Assembly (NCBI GenBank): GCA_017643395.1
Contig: JAEPNP010000003.1
Span: 428,899 to 492,898 of the forward strand
Source of the DNA: Rhodothermales bacterium
Lineage (GTDB): Bacteria; Bacteroidota; Rhodothermia; Rhodothermales; UBA10348
Length of the DNA: 64,000 bases
Reading direction: 5' to 3'
Shown: one piece after another, positions 45,652 to 54,668 of the stretch
How positions within the stretch are numbered: position 1 is the first letter of the stretch
Layout of the letters: every line of letters starts with the position of its first letter
Notes under the pieces: model-generated
Told to the model about the DNA's origin: nothing
The model's input: only the letters and a program-made list of their open reading frames with translations
Database searches by the model: none
Program-made: the position numbers and the translations under genes

Positions 45652-45666
45652 GCAAACCGCTTGCCA
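45652..45666 (-). promoter_or_regulatory. Sigma-54-type promoter for the flgF unit
   Basis: The minus strand reads TGGCAAGCGGTTTGC, an exact GG-N10-GC with TGGCA and TTTGC halves. The last base is 33 nt from the flgF ATG at 45619. Confidence 0.65.
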
Positions 45667-45819
45667 AGCACCGCACCGGCTAGCAGGGCTCGTATAGGCG
45701 CTTCAGGAAGGGATTTCCGGGCACCTTTTTCCAAGCCAAAGGCACATTTTCCGCGGGTTTGCCGGCCGTTCGGCGGGCCGGACCCGGCCAATTCGGGGCC
45801 TTTCGGGCACGTCGGCAAT

Positions 45820-45834
45820 TGGCACAGCCCGTGC
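45820..45834 (+). promoter_or_regulatory. Sigma-54-type promoter for the sugar operon
   Basis: The plus strand reads TGGCACAGCCCGTGC, preceded by T. It has a perfect TTGGCAC -24 half and GTGC at -12 (one mismatch to TTGC), with exact GG-N10-GC spacing. It is 80 nt upstream of the oxidoreductase ATG and divergent from the flgF site. A hairpin (about 45871-45892, GACGCCCC with GGGGCACC) lies in the leader. Confidence 0.52.
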
Positions 45835-45913
45835 ATGGTGCGGGAGGGTGACGGGAAAACCCCATCACTGACGCCCCCTGGTGGGGCACCTTCCAAACCA
45901 CTCCCAGGACACC

Positions 45914-46864
45914 ATGAACGAGGTCATCCGAACAGCAGTCATCGGCGCCGGCGCTATGGGGCGCCATCACGCCCGTGTCTACCGGGAGATGGACGAAACG
46001 GACCTGGTCGGAGTCTTCGACGTCGACGTCTACCAGGCGGCGGCCGTCGCCACGGCCCAGGGTGTTCGCGCCTTCGGCTCCATTGAGGAACTGCTCAGTT
46101 CCGGGGTCGATGCCGTCAGCATCGCCGTACCGACATCACGCCACGCAGAGGTGGCCATCCGCGCCATGGAGGCGGGAATTCACGTGCTCGTGGAGAAGCC
46201 CATCGCGGGCTCCCTGCGCGATGCGACCGATATGATGGACGCCGCGCGCATCAATGACCGGCTGCTCATGGTCGGACACATCGAGCGCTTCAATCCGGCC
46301 ATCCGCACACTGAGTACCAAGGTCGAGGCGGACGAAATCCTGGCCATCAATGTGATGAGGGTGGGTCCCCGACCTCCTCGCATCAAGGATGCAGGGGTCA
46401 TCATCGACCTTGCCGTGCACGACATCGACCTCGCGTTCTTCCTGACGGGACGGCCGACCGATGAGGTATTTGCTGTGACCTCCGCCATGCCGCTGGAGCA
46501 CGAGGACTGTGCTTCCATGCTGCTGCGCCTTTCCGGGGGCATTGCCGTCCAGCTGACGGCCAACTGGGTGACCCCCTACAAGTCCCGTGAGGTGCAGGTG
46601 GTCACACAGGACCGCCTGTATCGCGCAGACCTGATCAACAAGACCGTGCAGGCCTTCTCCCGCAACGCCCTTGGCGGCGGGTATTCCGTGGAGGACCTGC
46701 CCGTACTCGTCGAAGAGCCGCTCAAGGCGGAGCTGAAAGCATTCACGCATGCCGTGCGCTTCGGTCTCCCCGCCCCCGTGTCGGCCCGAGACGGCATTCG
46801 AGCTCTGGAGGTGGCCGTTCGGGCCACCGGATTCAAACACACGCGCCTGCAGCGCGCCGCCTGA
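45914..46864 (+). CDS. Gfo/Idh/MocA-family oxidoreductase
   Basis: The 316-residue protein is an NAD(P)-dependent sugar oxidoreductase. The N-terminal Rossmann motif is AVIGAGAMGRHHARVYREM, followed by the family catalytic motif EKP (VLVEKPIAG) and the sugar-binding half with INVMRVGPRPPRIKD and HDIDLAFFLTG. The sequence most resembles UDP-hexosamine 3-dehydrogenases, but the substrate is not settled. It starts at ATG 45914 with an AGGAC ribosome site. It is followed by an ATP-grasp gene one base after its stop. Confidence 0.85.
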   Translation: MNEVIRTAVIGAGAMGRHHARVYREMDETDLVGVFDVDVYQAAAVATAQGVRAFGSIEELLSSGVDAVSIAVPTSRHAEVAIRAMEAGIHVLVEKPIAGSLRDATDMMDAARINDRLLMVGHIERFNPAIRTLSTKVEADEILAINVMRVGPRPPRIKDAGVIIDLAVHDIDLAFFLTGRPTDEVFAVTSAMPLEHEDCASMLLRLSGGIAVQLTANWVTPYKSREVQVVTQDRLYRADLINKTVQAFSRNALGGGYSVEDLPVLVEEPLKAELKAFTHAVRFGLPAPVSARDGIRALEVAVRATGFKHTRLQRAA

Positions 46865-46865
46865 T

Positions 46866-47930
46866 ATGCGCAGAATCCTCGTGACGGGGGCCGGCGGAAA
46901 CGCCGCACGCAATTTCATCGCTTCCCTCCGCATGGCGCCGGAGCCGTTCTACATCGTCGGAACGGATACCAATACGTTCCACCTGGCCTGCACCGACTCC
47001 GACGCTTCGTACGTCGTGCCCCGCTGCGATGACCCCGGCTATGAAGAAGCCTTGCTGGCCATCGTGGCCATGGAGCGGGTCAGCCTGATTCATCCCCAGC
47101 CTGATTCCGAGGTCGGGTGGCTGTCGGAGCATCGGGACCACTTCCCGGGTCTGCTCTTTCTGCCCGAGCACGCAGACGTGGTGGCCTGTCAGGACAAGAT
47201 GCACTGCAACCGCATGCTGGCCGCGGCCGGAGTGCCGGCGCCGCGTTCCATTCGGGTACATGCCCACCTCGATTTCGAGGACAGCGTTCGCACACTCATG
47301 GGGCGCTCCGGAAAAGTCTGGGTCCGTGCCATTCGAGGCGCCGGATCCCGAGCTGCCCTCCCGGTGACCACCGGGGAGCAGGCGTTCAACTGGGTGCGCT
47401 ACTGGGCGGCGAATCGCGCTTCGGCAACCACGGATTTCATGCTCAGCACGTTCCTGCCGGGGGCCGAGTTTGCATTTCAGAGCGTCTGGTACGACGGCGA
47501 GCTGTTAACCTCAATGGCGCGTGAGCGTACCGAATACCTGATGGGCAACCTGATGCCGTCCGGTCAGTCCTCCAGTCCGAGCATCGCGCGCACCGTGCAT
47601 CGCGATGACGTCAATGAGATCGCCTCGGCGGCCGTTCGGGCCGTCAGCCCCAAGCCCCACGGGATCTACTGTGTGGACCTAAAGGAGGATGACGACGGCA
47701 CCCCGTCGGTCACTGAAATCAACACCGGCCGGTTCTTCACCACCAGCAATTTCTTTGCGGCGGCAGGATCGAACATGCCATACTACTACGTCCGGCTTGC
47801 CTTTGGCGAGCGCGTGGACGGCCTCGAACCGTTCAACGCCTGTGAACCCGACCTGTACTGGGTGCGTGGCGTCGATCGAAAACCCCACCTGTTCAAGGGA
47901 GCCCCATGGATTCAGCGTCGCGCCGCGTAA
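46866..47930 (+). CDS. ATP-grasp family enzyme (CarB-like)
   Basis: From the ATG at 46866 the protein has 354 residues. The N-terminal pre-ATP-grasp Rossmann region is MRRILVTGAGGNAARNFIAS, followed by a CarB-type ATP-grasp fold (QDKMHCNRMLAAAGVPAPRS, VWVRAIRGAGSRAALPVTTG, then the metal site VTEINTGRFFTTSNFF). Enzymes of this kind ligate a carboxylate to an amine. In this operon a sugar-linked amide or peptide is a reasonable guess. A frame open from 46749 is rejected because it overlaps the preceding gene. Confidence 0.75.
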   Translation: MRRILVTGAGGNAARNFIASLRMAPEPFYIVGTDTNTFHLACTDSDASYVVPRCDDPGYEEALLAIVAMERVSLIHPQPDSEVGWLSEHRDHFPGLLFLPEHADVVACQDKMHCNRMLAAAGVPAPRSIRVHAHLDFEDSVRTLMGRSGKVWVRAIRGAGSRAALPVTTGEQAFNWVRYWAANRASATTDFMLSTFLPGAEFAFQSVWYDGELLTSMARERTEYLMGNLMPSGQSSSPSIARTVHRDDVNEIASAAVRAVSPKPHGIYCVDLKEDDDGTPSVTEINTGRFFTTSNFFAAAGSNMPYYYVRLAFGERVDGLEPFNACEPDLYWVRGVDRKPHLFKGAPWIQRRAA

Positions 47931-48505
47931 TTGAACACGCACCACTGGTTCTGGCCGATTTCGACGGCACCATTGCCTCGTTGCGCACAGACTGGAATGA
48001 CCTCAAGCGCCGACTGGCCGGTCTGTGTGGAGCACGGGACTGGCCCTGGGACGAGGGCAGGGGACTGGATCAGAATCTGAGGCGGGTCCGCTCCACGCAC
48101 GGCGAGGGAGCCTTCCTTTCCTTGTGTCGCGTTGTGGCAGAGGCCGAAATCGCCGGCTTTCAGGGTGCGGCCGTCTCAACCGAGCTCGTCACCATGTTGC
48201 GGGATCGCGCAGGCGAGCCTACCGCCATCGTGACCAACAATACCAAGTCGGGCGTTCAGCGCATCCTCAAGCACCCGATTTTCGCCGGCCTTGACGTGCG
48301 GGTGATCGGCAAAGAGGACGTGGCCCGCAGCAAGCCGTCTCCGGACGGACTGATCAGGGCGTGTCAGCTCTACGTGGCATCACCGCGAGCAACCGTGTTT
48401 ATCGGCGATGCCGACACGGACGAGCAGGCGGCCCAGTTGGCCGGAATCGGGATTTTCATTCGGGCCCCGCGCCCCGGGCACACTACGTTGCGCATGGCGG
48501 CCTGA
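47906..48505 (+). CDS. HAD-superfamily phosphatase
   Basis: The 199-residue protein has the HAD motifs: motif I DFDGTIA at about 18-24, motif II IVTNNT, motif III K in SKPSPDG and motif IV GDADTDEQAA. It is likely a sugar-phosphate phosphatase. It overlaps the ATP-grasp gene by 25 bp and completes a three-gene unit. Confidence 0.83.
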   Translation: MDSASRRVIEHAPLVLADFDGTIASLRTDWNDLKRRLAGLCGARDWPWDEGRGLDQNLRRVRSTHGEGAFLSLCRVVAEAEIAGFQGAAVSTELVTMLRDRAGEPTAIVTNNTKSGVQRILKHPIFAGLDVRVIGKEDVARSKPSPDGLIRACQLYVASPRATVFIGDADTDEQAAQLAGIGIFIRAPRPGHTTLRMAA

Positions 48506-48532
48506 CGCTGCAGGCAAGCCAGCCCAATGAAA

Positions 48533-48569
48533 CAAAAAAACGGCCGCTGCCCGAGTGAGCAACGGCCGT
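48533..48569 (-). terminator. Intrinsic terminator after rpmA
   Basis: ACGGCCG (48540-48546) pairs with CGGCCGT (48563-48569), extended by an inner TGC/GCA pairing. The seven-A run before it becomes a U tract in minus-strand RNA. It lies just past the rpmA stop (48591) and the convergent HAD gene. Confidence 0.8.
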
Positions 48570-48590
48570 CTGAATGCGTGACTCGGGGAC

Positions 48591-48845
48591 CTACGAGGGG
48601 TCCACGTGCACGAACTTGCGGTCGTTTCGACCTCGTGCAAAGCGCACTGTGCCGGACGACGTGGCGAACAGTGTGTCGTCTCCACCACGGCCGACGTTGG
48701 TGCCCGGGTGGAACTTGGTACCGCGCTGTCGCACGATGATGGAGCCGGCCTGGACGAACTCACCGCCGTAGGCCTTCACGCCGAGCATCTTGGGGTTGGA
48801 GTCGCGACCATTCTTGGTCGACCCCATTCCTTTCTTATGTGCCAT
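48591..48845 (-). CDS. rpmA: Ribosomal protein L27
   Basis: The 84-residue protein [20 protein letters not shown] is standard bacterial L27, with no N-terminal extension needing cleavage. The ATG at 48845 has AAAGGA upstream. A frame open to 48929 is only a leader artefact. It is the second gene after rplU (25 bp gap). Confidence 0.97.
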   Translation of the reverse strand: MAHKKGMGSTKNGRDSNPKMLGVKAYGGEFVQAGSIIVRQRGTKFHPGTNVGRGGDDTLFATSSGTVRFARGRNDRKFVHVDPS

Positions 48846-48870
48846 ATCGGTTTCCTTTCGGTTTGGGAGG

Positions 48871-49641
48871 TCAGCCGGGGCGGCCGCCGTCCAGTTCATC
48901 CTGAAGCTTCTGCAGGGCGTCCCAGTCACCGGCCGCTGCCAGTTTGGCCTGCTGGGGCCACGTGTCCGGAATCAGGCGCGCCATGCTGGGTCCGGCCTCG
49001 GTCAGCACCTCCTTGAGGTGGTCTACCGAAGCATCGGCCAGCTTGGCGAACGAGTCGATACCCGCTTCCTTGAACACCTTCGAAGTCTTGGGGCCGATAC
49101 CTTCGATTTTGGTCAGGTCATCTGCCTTGGCCTTCTTGGCCGTGGACTTCTTGGGGGCCGCCGCCTTCGGAGCTTCGGCCTTCGGGGCCTCGGCTTTCGG
49201 CGCTGCTGCCTTGGGTGCTTCCGCCTTGGGTGCTTCGACCGCCGGGGCTTCCGCCTTGGGCGCCTCTACCTTGGCTTCGGCTTTCGGTGCGGCCTTGGCT
49301 TTCGAAGCCGACTTCTTCTTCCCGCTACCGTCCAGAGCCAGTTTCTCCACCAGAATCTGCGTGTACGGCTGGCGATGCCCCCGCTTCACCTTGTAGCGCT
49401 TGCGGCGCTTCTTCTTGAAGACGAGCACCTTGTCGGCCTTGACGTGCTCTACGACCGTGGCCTCCACCGAGGCGCCGTCTACAACCGGCGTTCCCACGGA
49501 GACCGAGTCGTCGTTGGAGACGAGCAGGACTCGGTCAAACGAGACCTTGGATTCGGGGGCGTCCTGAAGACGGGGGACAAAGAGTCGATCGTTCTCCCGG
49601 ACCTTGTACTGCTTCCCGGAAATTTCTACGATCGCGTACAT
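48871..49641 (-). CDS. rplU: Ribosomal protein L21 with C-terminal helix-hairpin-helix extension
   Basis: The 256-residue protein has a complete L21 domain at 1-104 ([37 protein letters not shown]). An Ala/Lys/Pro-rich linker with KAEAP-type repeats spans about 105-172, and a helix-hairpin-helix domain spans about 174-256 ([33 protein letters not shown]). Ordinary L21 has about 105 residues. Extensions of this sort are seen in part of the Bacteroidota/Rhodothermota. The promoter of the rplU-rpmA pair must be in the 107 bp gap before FAH (a TATACTTG element is visible). Confidence 0.93.
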   Translation of the reverse strand: MYAIVEISGKQYKVRENDRLFVPRLQDAPESKVSFDRVLLVSNDDSVSVGTPVVDGASVEATVVEHVKADKVLVFKKKRRKRYKVKRGHRQPYTQILVEKLALDGSGKKKSASKAKAAPKAEAKVEAPKAEAPAVEAPKAEAPKAAAPKAEAPKAEAPKAAAPKKSTAKKAKADDLTKIEGIGPKTSKVFKEAGIDSFAKLADASVDHLKEVLTEAGPSMARLIPDTWPQQAKLAAAGDWDALQKLQDELDGGRPG

Positions 49642-49748
49642 ATGTAACCTCTGCTTTGGGGCGCCGGATTGGCTACCGACGCGAGAGTGAAATGCAAAAC
49701 GCTGTGCTGTAGGCCGTAAATTGGCCTAGCCGACAAGTATACAGCCAA

Positions 49749-50426
49749 ATGGCCCTCGAAATCAACAAGGCCCGGTGGGTGACACTGCCTCGAGCAGGTC
49801 GCGTCCCGGTCGGAAAAGTGCTCTGCATTGGTCGCAACTACGCGAAACACGCCGCAGAGATGAACAGTCCGGTTCCGGAATCGCCCCTGGTGTTTCTGAA
49901 GCCTGCAACGTCGTTGACGGCGTCCGGCTCCACCGTAGACGTCCCGGAAGGGCTTGGATCCGTCCATCACGAGGTAGAAATGGTGGTATTGGTGGGATCT
50001 CCACTGAAGCACGCGACCGAGCAGCAGGCCCGCGAGGCCATCGCCGGGCTTGCCGTTGGACTCGACATGACCGCGCGCGACGTACAGGCACGCGCCAAGC
50101 AGGCAGGCCACCCATGGTCCGTCGCCAAAGGCTACGACTCGTTTGCGCCTGTCGGGACCATGGCTCCTCCCGGCGAAACCAGCCGCAGGAGAATCACCCT
50201 CGAGATCAATGGCAAGACGGTTCAGGACGGCACCACCTCGGACATGATCTTCGGTGTGCCCCAACTGCTCGCGTACAGCTCGCGCATCTTCACCCTGGAG
50301 CCCGGAGACCTGCTGTTTACCGGGACCCCGGAGGGGGTCGGGCCGGTGCATCCGGGCGATGTGCTCATCGCCCGCATTGACGGTTTGCCGGAACTGCAGG
50401 TCTCGGTCCGTTCGGTGCCTGCCTGA
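49749..50426 (+). CDS. Fumarylacetoacetate hydrolase (FAH)-family protein
   Basis: The 225-residue protein has FAH family motifs: FLKPATSLTASG, the metal-site HHEVEMVVLVG, GLDMTARDVQ and PLLFTGTPEGVGPV-like PGDLLFTGTPEGVG. Its length matches acylpyruvase-type members (YcgM/FAHD1). It hydrolyses a C-C or decarboxylates a keto acid, but the substrate is unknown. It starts at ATG and converges with lysA, 12 bp apart. Confidence 0.87.
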   Translation: MALEINKARWVTLPRAGRVPVGKVLCIGRNYAKHAAEMNSPVPESPLVFLKPATSLTASGSTVDVPEGLGSVHHEVEMVVLVGSPLKHATEQQAREAIAGLAVGLDMTARDVQARAKQAGHPWSVAKGYDSFAPVGTMAPPGETSRRRITLEINGKTVQDGTTSDMIFGVPQLLAYSSRIFTLEPGDLLFTGTPEGVGPVHPGDVLIARIDGLPELQVSVRSVPA

Positions 50427-50438
50427 ACCGACCGGACC

Positions 50439-51662
50439 CTACAGGCTTCGCTGCAGGATGCCGGCCACCATGTCGGCGGGCGTTTGGCGTTCAGTGATCA
50501 CCTCGAACCGAGTCGGGTTGTCCTCGGGCACCCAGACCTCCGCCGGACGTGGCCTGAGGTTGTATTCCGAGGCCATCACGTATCCGTAGGCACCCACGTC
50601 AAGAATGGCCAGCGCGTCTCCCTCGCGGATTTCGGCCACCTCGCGCTGGCGCGCGAACGTATCGCCGGTCTCGCAGATGTTGCCGACCACGTCGTAGGTG
50701 CGCAGCGGGCCGTTCGGGTTGCTGAGATTGACGATCTCGTGGTAGCTGTTGTACATGACGGGCCGCACGAGATGACTCATGCCCGAGTCCACGCCCACAA
50801 AGCATCGGTCGCCGTTGTCCTTGATGGTCGTCGCGGACACGACCAGAGCCCCCGCCTCGGCCACGAAGTACCGTCCCGGCTCAAACCAGACTTCGGCTCC
50901 GGTTTCCCGATGGAACGAGCGCAGGGAATCGCCAAACCGCTCGCCGAACCGCGACAGGTCCAGCGGCTTCTCGGACGCGCGATACGGCACGCCCAGTCCG
51001 CCGCCGAGATTGACGAAACGCAGGCCTGCGAACTCGCGGGCGGCGTCCAGCATGACCTGCACGGCCGACCAGAGCGTGTCGATATCGGGGATGCCGCTGC
51101 CGATGTGTTGATGCAGCCCGACCAGCTGCAAGTCGTGCTGCCGGACCACCTCACGAACGGCCGGCAGTTGGTCCACGGGTATTCCAAATTTGGACAGCGA
51201 ACCCGCGGTAATCACATGATCATGATGGCCCGCACCAATCAGCGGGTTGATGCGCACGCATACCTCGCAGCCGGGAAACGCCTGACCAAAGCGCTGAAGC
51301 CGGGACAACTCCCCGATGTTCAGGAGCACCCCCTGCGCCTGCGCGAAGTGCATTTCCGCATCGGTCATGTTGTTGGCAGAAAACAGGACCTCGCCGGGTG
51401 GGAATCCCACCCGAAGGGCAAGAAGCAATTCGCCGGGCGAGACGGCATCGATTCCCACACCCTGATCCAGAAACATCTTCAGGACCCGCGGATGCCCGTT
51501 GGCCTTCATCGCATACAGCAAGCGACTGGGGGCCGCTTGGAGCGCCGTGTGCAGACGCTCGATCTGTTTGCGAATCGACCGCTCGAAGTACACATAGGTC
51601 GGCGTATCGCAGGTTCGGGCGATTCTGGTCAGGATTTCCGGAAAGGGGGGAGGTTTGTGCAT
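50439..51662 (-). CDS. lysA: Diaminopimelate decarboxylase-like enzyme
   Basis: The 407-residue PLP-dependent fold-III decarboxylase has the PLP lysine K53 (YAMKAN), phosphate-loop and specificity motifs (HQHIGSGIPD, FEPGRYFVAEAG) and the substrate motif CETGDTFARQ. The last step of lysine biosynthesis is the standard role. The ending SL and motif spacing fit LysA, but other members of the family cannot be excluded. It starts at ATG, 2 bp after the SLC12-type gene. Confidence 0.87.
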   Translation of the reverse strand: MHKPPPFPEILTRIARTCDTPTYVYFERSIRKQIERLHTALQAAPSRLLYAMKANGHPRVLKMFLDQGVGIDAVSPGELLLALRVGFPPGEVLFSANNMTDAEMHFAQAQGVLLNIGELSRLQRFGQAFPGCEVCVRINPLIGAGHHDHVITAGSLSKFGIPVDQLPAVREVVRQHDLQLVGLHQHIGSGIPDIDTLWSAVQVMLDAAREFAGLRFVNLGGGLGVPYRASEKPLDLSRFGERFGDSLRSFHRETGAEVWFEPGRYFVAEAGALVVSATTIKDNGDRCFVGVDSGMSHLVRPVMYNSYHEIVNLSNPNGPLRTYDVVGNICETGDTFARQREVAEIREGDALAILDVGAYGYVMASEYNLRPRPAEVWVPEDNPTRFEVITERQTPADMVAGILQRSL

Positions 51663-51664
51663 TG

Positions 51665-53851
51665 CTACAGGATGACCTCTTCAAAGGGGATGTCTTCTGC
51701 GGCCCTGACGAACACCGTGGTTGGCAGGCCGCGTGTGTTGCGCTGCACGTCCCGGTAGTACCGGGCAAAGTCCTCGTCCGGAGGCTTCAGGCCAAGAAAT
51801 ACGATGTCCGCGTCTTCCGACGAGTTGCGCAGAATATCGGGGAATGCACGGCCTTCCGAAACGATGACTTCGTGCAGGACACCGGTCCGCGAGGAAGCCA
51901 GCAGATCCGACAGATTTCTGCGAGCACCTGCGGCCGCATCCTCGTTGGGCACGACCATTTTGACCGTAACAACCGAGCCGCGCCATGGCAGCGACGTGCG
52001 GAGCATGTAGGCCAGCGTGATCATGAGGCCGCCGTTACCCTTCAGGCCGCTCCACCAGAGGTCGATACGGCGCTGCTGGCCGAATTCCTGTTCGTCGTCA
52101 TAACGCACGATCAGCGTGTTGCGGCGCGACTCGTGCAGCAGGCGAATCAACTTGGCGTAGTCGTCCAGCCGCTCCAGGTCTCCTGTGGCGCCGATCACCA
52201 CAGTGTTGGGCACCAGGGCACCCAGGCCGTAGGTCTGCAAAAGCTGCCTGGACCCCTGGAACGGCGATTCTGCCGGCAGCACGCGCACAAAACCGGGCAC
52301 GCCCTGGCGGTCCATGTACTCACGGATGGTGCTCTCCAGTCGGTCCACCCGGTCGACCTCCATGTCGGGAGGTAGCACCGAGGCTACCGTCAGCAGACCC
52401 CGGTTGTGCGATATGGCCGCGGCAAACTCGACGAGGTGCCAGCGTTTGGTGGGCGCGCCCGACAGCACCAGGAAATGCGGGCGCCAGTTCTTGGCATCGG
52501 CGGGTTGGCGCAGCCTGAGCAGGCCGGCCCGGGTAAGGCTAAGCCACAGGCCCAGCCGCACGTCTCCCCAGGCAGATTTCAGCTCCTGGCGTTCCAGCCA
52601 GATGTAGATGCCGCCGACAATCACGAGGGCAGCGACCGTGGCTGCCCCGTTGATCAGAAACATGACGGCCACACACCCGGCGGCACCCACGGCAGACCAG
52701 AACCAATGGATGCGAAGTTCGGGCCGGAACGACGGGTTTCCGAGGAACCGCTCCAGTCCGGCCGTCACGTTCAGCACGCCGTAGGTAGCCAGGAAGAACA
52801 TGGACAGCACCGGGGCGACCGCATTGAGGTTGCCCAGCATCACCGTGATGATGGCCACACCCAGTGTGACGGCGGTGCCGATGCGGGGCTCATCGTCCGG
52901 TCCGGACCCCGAGCCGAGAAACGAAAACGCGCGGGGGAGTGCGCCGTCCCGAGCCAGGGCCTGCAGTACACGGGGCGCCCCGAGAATGCTGCCGACCGCG
53001 CTCGAAAGGGTAGCGCCCCAGATCCCCAGCAGGATGAATTCGCCGAAGCGGGCCATGCGCGTCATGATCATGGGGTCGGCCACCAACTGTTCCGGTGTGG
53101 CCCACGCGTTCAGCAGCACGGGCAGGGACATGTAGATGACGTACCCCGTGCCGACGGCAGCGAGGGTGCCGGTGGGTATCGCCTTTCTGGGCTCGGCCAG
53201 GTCACCCGACATGTTGACGCCGGCCATGATGCCGGTCACCGCCGGAAAAAACACGGCGAACACCGTCCAGAACCCGGCCGGTTCGAAGGCCTGCGACGGC
53301 ACCGACGCCTGGGTCTCGACAGAGTCTCCTAGGACCAGCGAAAGCAGCGAGAGCGCAATGGCCAGCATGATGCCGTACTGGATGCGCATGGCAAACCGGG
53401 CCGAGGTCAGGGCTACCAGCGCCACCGCCACCGTGGTCACCAGCGCGGCAAAGCGCGCGTCCACCTGCGGAAACACGGACGCCACACTCTCTGCAAAACC
53501 GATCGTGTACAGCGCCACCGACAGGGCCTGTGCGAAATACAGCGGGATGCCGACCGCCCCGCCGGCCTCGATACCGAGCGAGCGGGAAATCATGAAGTAG
53601 GCCCCGCCGCCTTTCACGTCCTGGGCAGTTGCGATCGACGAGATGGAAAGCGCCGTCAGAAACGTGATCGACGTGGCCAGGGTGACGATGAGCAGGGTGC
53701 CGCCCAGTCCCACGTTGCCTACCACCCAGCCAAAACGCAGGTACATGATGACGCCGAGGATCGTCAGGATCGACGGCGTAAAGACTCCGGCGAATGTGCC
53801 GAGTCCGGCAGGCTGACTCGCTGTTGCGGTGGGTCCTGGGGGCTGGGTCAT
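51665..53851 (-). CDS. SLC12-type (cation-chloride cotransporter-like) permease
   Basis: The 728-residue protein has about 12 membrane helices in its first half (GVFTPSILTILGVIMYLRFGW), as in the APC-superfamily cation-chloride cotransporters. The cytosolic C-terminal half includes ATGDLERLDDYAKLIRLLHE and a UspA-like region. An animal-like NKCC/KCC relative in bacteria is known. The ion is not determinable here. It starts at ATG and is followed by lysA with a 2 bp gap. Confidence 0.8.
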   Translation of the reverse strand: MTQPPGPTATASQPAGLGTFAGVFTPSILTILGVIMYLRFGWVVGNVGLGGTLLIVTLATSITFLTALSISSIATAQDVKGGGAYFMISRSLGIEAGGAVGIPLYFAQALSVALYTIGFAESVASVFPQVDARFAALVTTVAVALVALTSARFAMRIQYGIMLAIALSLLSLVLGDSVETQASVPSQAFEPAGFWTVFAVFFPAVTGIMAGVNMSGDLAEPRKAIPTGTLAAVGTGYVIYMSLPVLLNAWATPEQLVADPMIMTRMARFGEFILLGIWGATLSSAVGSILGAPRVLQALARDGALPRAFSFLGSGSGPDDEPRIGTAVTLGVAIITVMLGNLNAVAPVLSMFFLATYGVLNVTAGLERFLGNPSFRPELRIHWFWSAVGAAGCVAVMFLINGAATVAALVIVGGIYIWLERQELKSAWGDVRLGLWLSLTRAGLLRLRQPADAKNWRPHFLVLSGAPTKRWHLVEFAAAISHNRGLLTVASVLPPDMEVDRVDRLESTIREYMDRQGVPGFVRVLPAESPFQGSRQLLQTYGLGALVPNTVVIGATGDLERLDDYAKLIRLLHESRRNTLIVRYDDEQEFGQQRRIDLWWSGLKGNGGLMITLAYMLRTSLPWRGSVVTVKMVVPNEDAAAGARRNLSDLLASSRTGVLHEVIVSEGRAFPDILRNSSEDADIVFLGLKPPDEDFARYYRDVQRNTRGLPTTVFVRAAEDIPFEEVIL

Positions 53852-53918
53852 CGCGCGGCGATGATACGGAAGTCGTCGCAGGAGGGGCGATGAAAACCGC
53901 GGCAGGCCACGGCCTGGC

Positions 53919-54668
53919 TTACAGTAGCAGTTCGGCCAGGATGTAGTCCACGATCAGAATATTGACGCACGACGTCACCACAGCCTCGGTGGCACTTCTG
54001 CCCACGCCGTCTGCTCCACCCGTCGTGGAGAAGCCCTTCCAACAGGCAATGCAGGTGATGACCACGCCGAACGCCAGGGATTTGGTCATCCCGTAGAATG
54101 CGTCGAAGGGAAGGAAATATGTCCGTGCGCCCCGGATGTACGCCTCAAACGGGAGATAGTCGAGTAGCGAGCCGGCCGCCCCGCCAGCGATCACGGCCAC
54201 CAGGGTTGAGGCCACATACAGCGCCGGAAACATCAGCACCGCACCCAGCACACGGGGTATGACCAGGTATCCCAGCGAATTGATGCCCATGGCCTCAAGG
54301 GCGTCGATCTGGTCGGTGACCTTCATGGTGCCGAGCTCTGCGGCTATCGATGCGCCCACCCGCGACGCCATCACAAGGCCAGGCACCAGGGCGCACATCT
54401 CCAGCATGAGCGTCGGGACCACGACGGCACCGACCGTGTCCTCACTCAGGATCACATTTTGCAGCTGGTACGCCGTCTGCACGGTGGTCACGATTCCTGC
54501 GAAAGCGCTGGCGAGCATGACAACCGGCAGCGCCTCGAACCCGACCCGAACGGCCTGATGCATGATCAGACGCCGATAGCGCCAGGTATCACCGATACTG
54601 CGTCCGGCGCGCGCGAGAAAGCCCGCGAAACGCCCCACCTGTTCGAGCTGTCGGATCAGCCCACTCAG
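53919..54668 (-). CDS. MlaE-type phospholipid transport permease
   Basis: MlaE family: LGTMKVTDQIDALEAMGINS and RVLGAVLMFPALYVASTLVA are signature sequences, and about five membrane helices are visible. It would carry lipids between membranes with an ABC ATPase and an MCE protein not found here. The start is unclear. A CTG at 54668, overlapping the previous stop (CTGA) with an AGGAGG sequence upstream, best gives an MlaE-like N terminus of 249 residues. GTG at 54638 is the alternative. Confidence 0.82.
   Translation of the reverse strand: MSGLIRQLEQVGRFAGFLARAGRSIGDTWRYRRLIMHQAVRVGFEALPVVMLASAFAGIVTTVQTAYQLQNVILSEDTVGAVVVPTLMLEMCALVPGLVMASRVGASIAAELGTMKVTDQIDALEAMGINSLGYLVIPRVLGAVLMFPALYVASTLVAVIAGGAAGSLLDYLPFEAYIRGARTYFLPFDAFYGMTKSLAFGVVITCIACWKGFSTTGGADGVGRSATEAVVTSCVNILIVDYILAELLL

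Noticed and set aside
48790..49647. Plus-strand Gly/Arg/Leu-rich ORF over rplU
   Set aside because: Antisense image of the low-complexity linker of the ribosomal protein.
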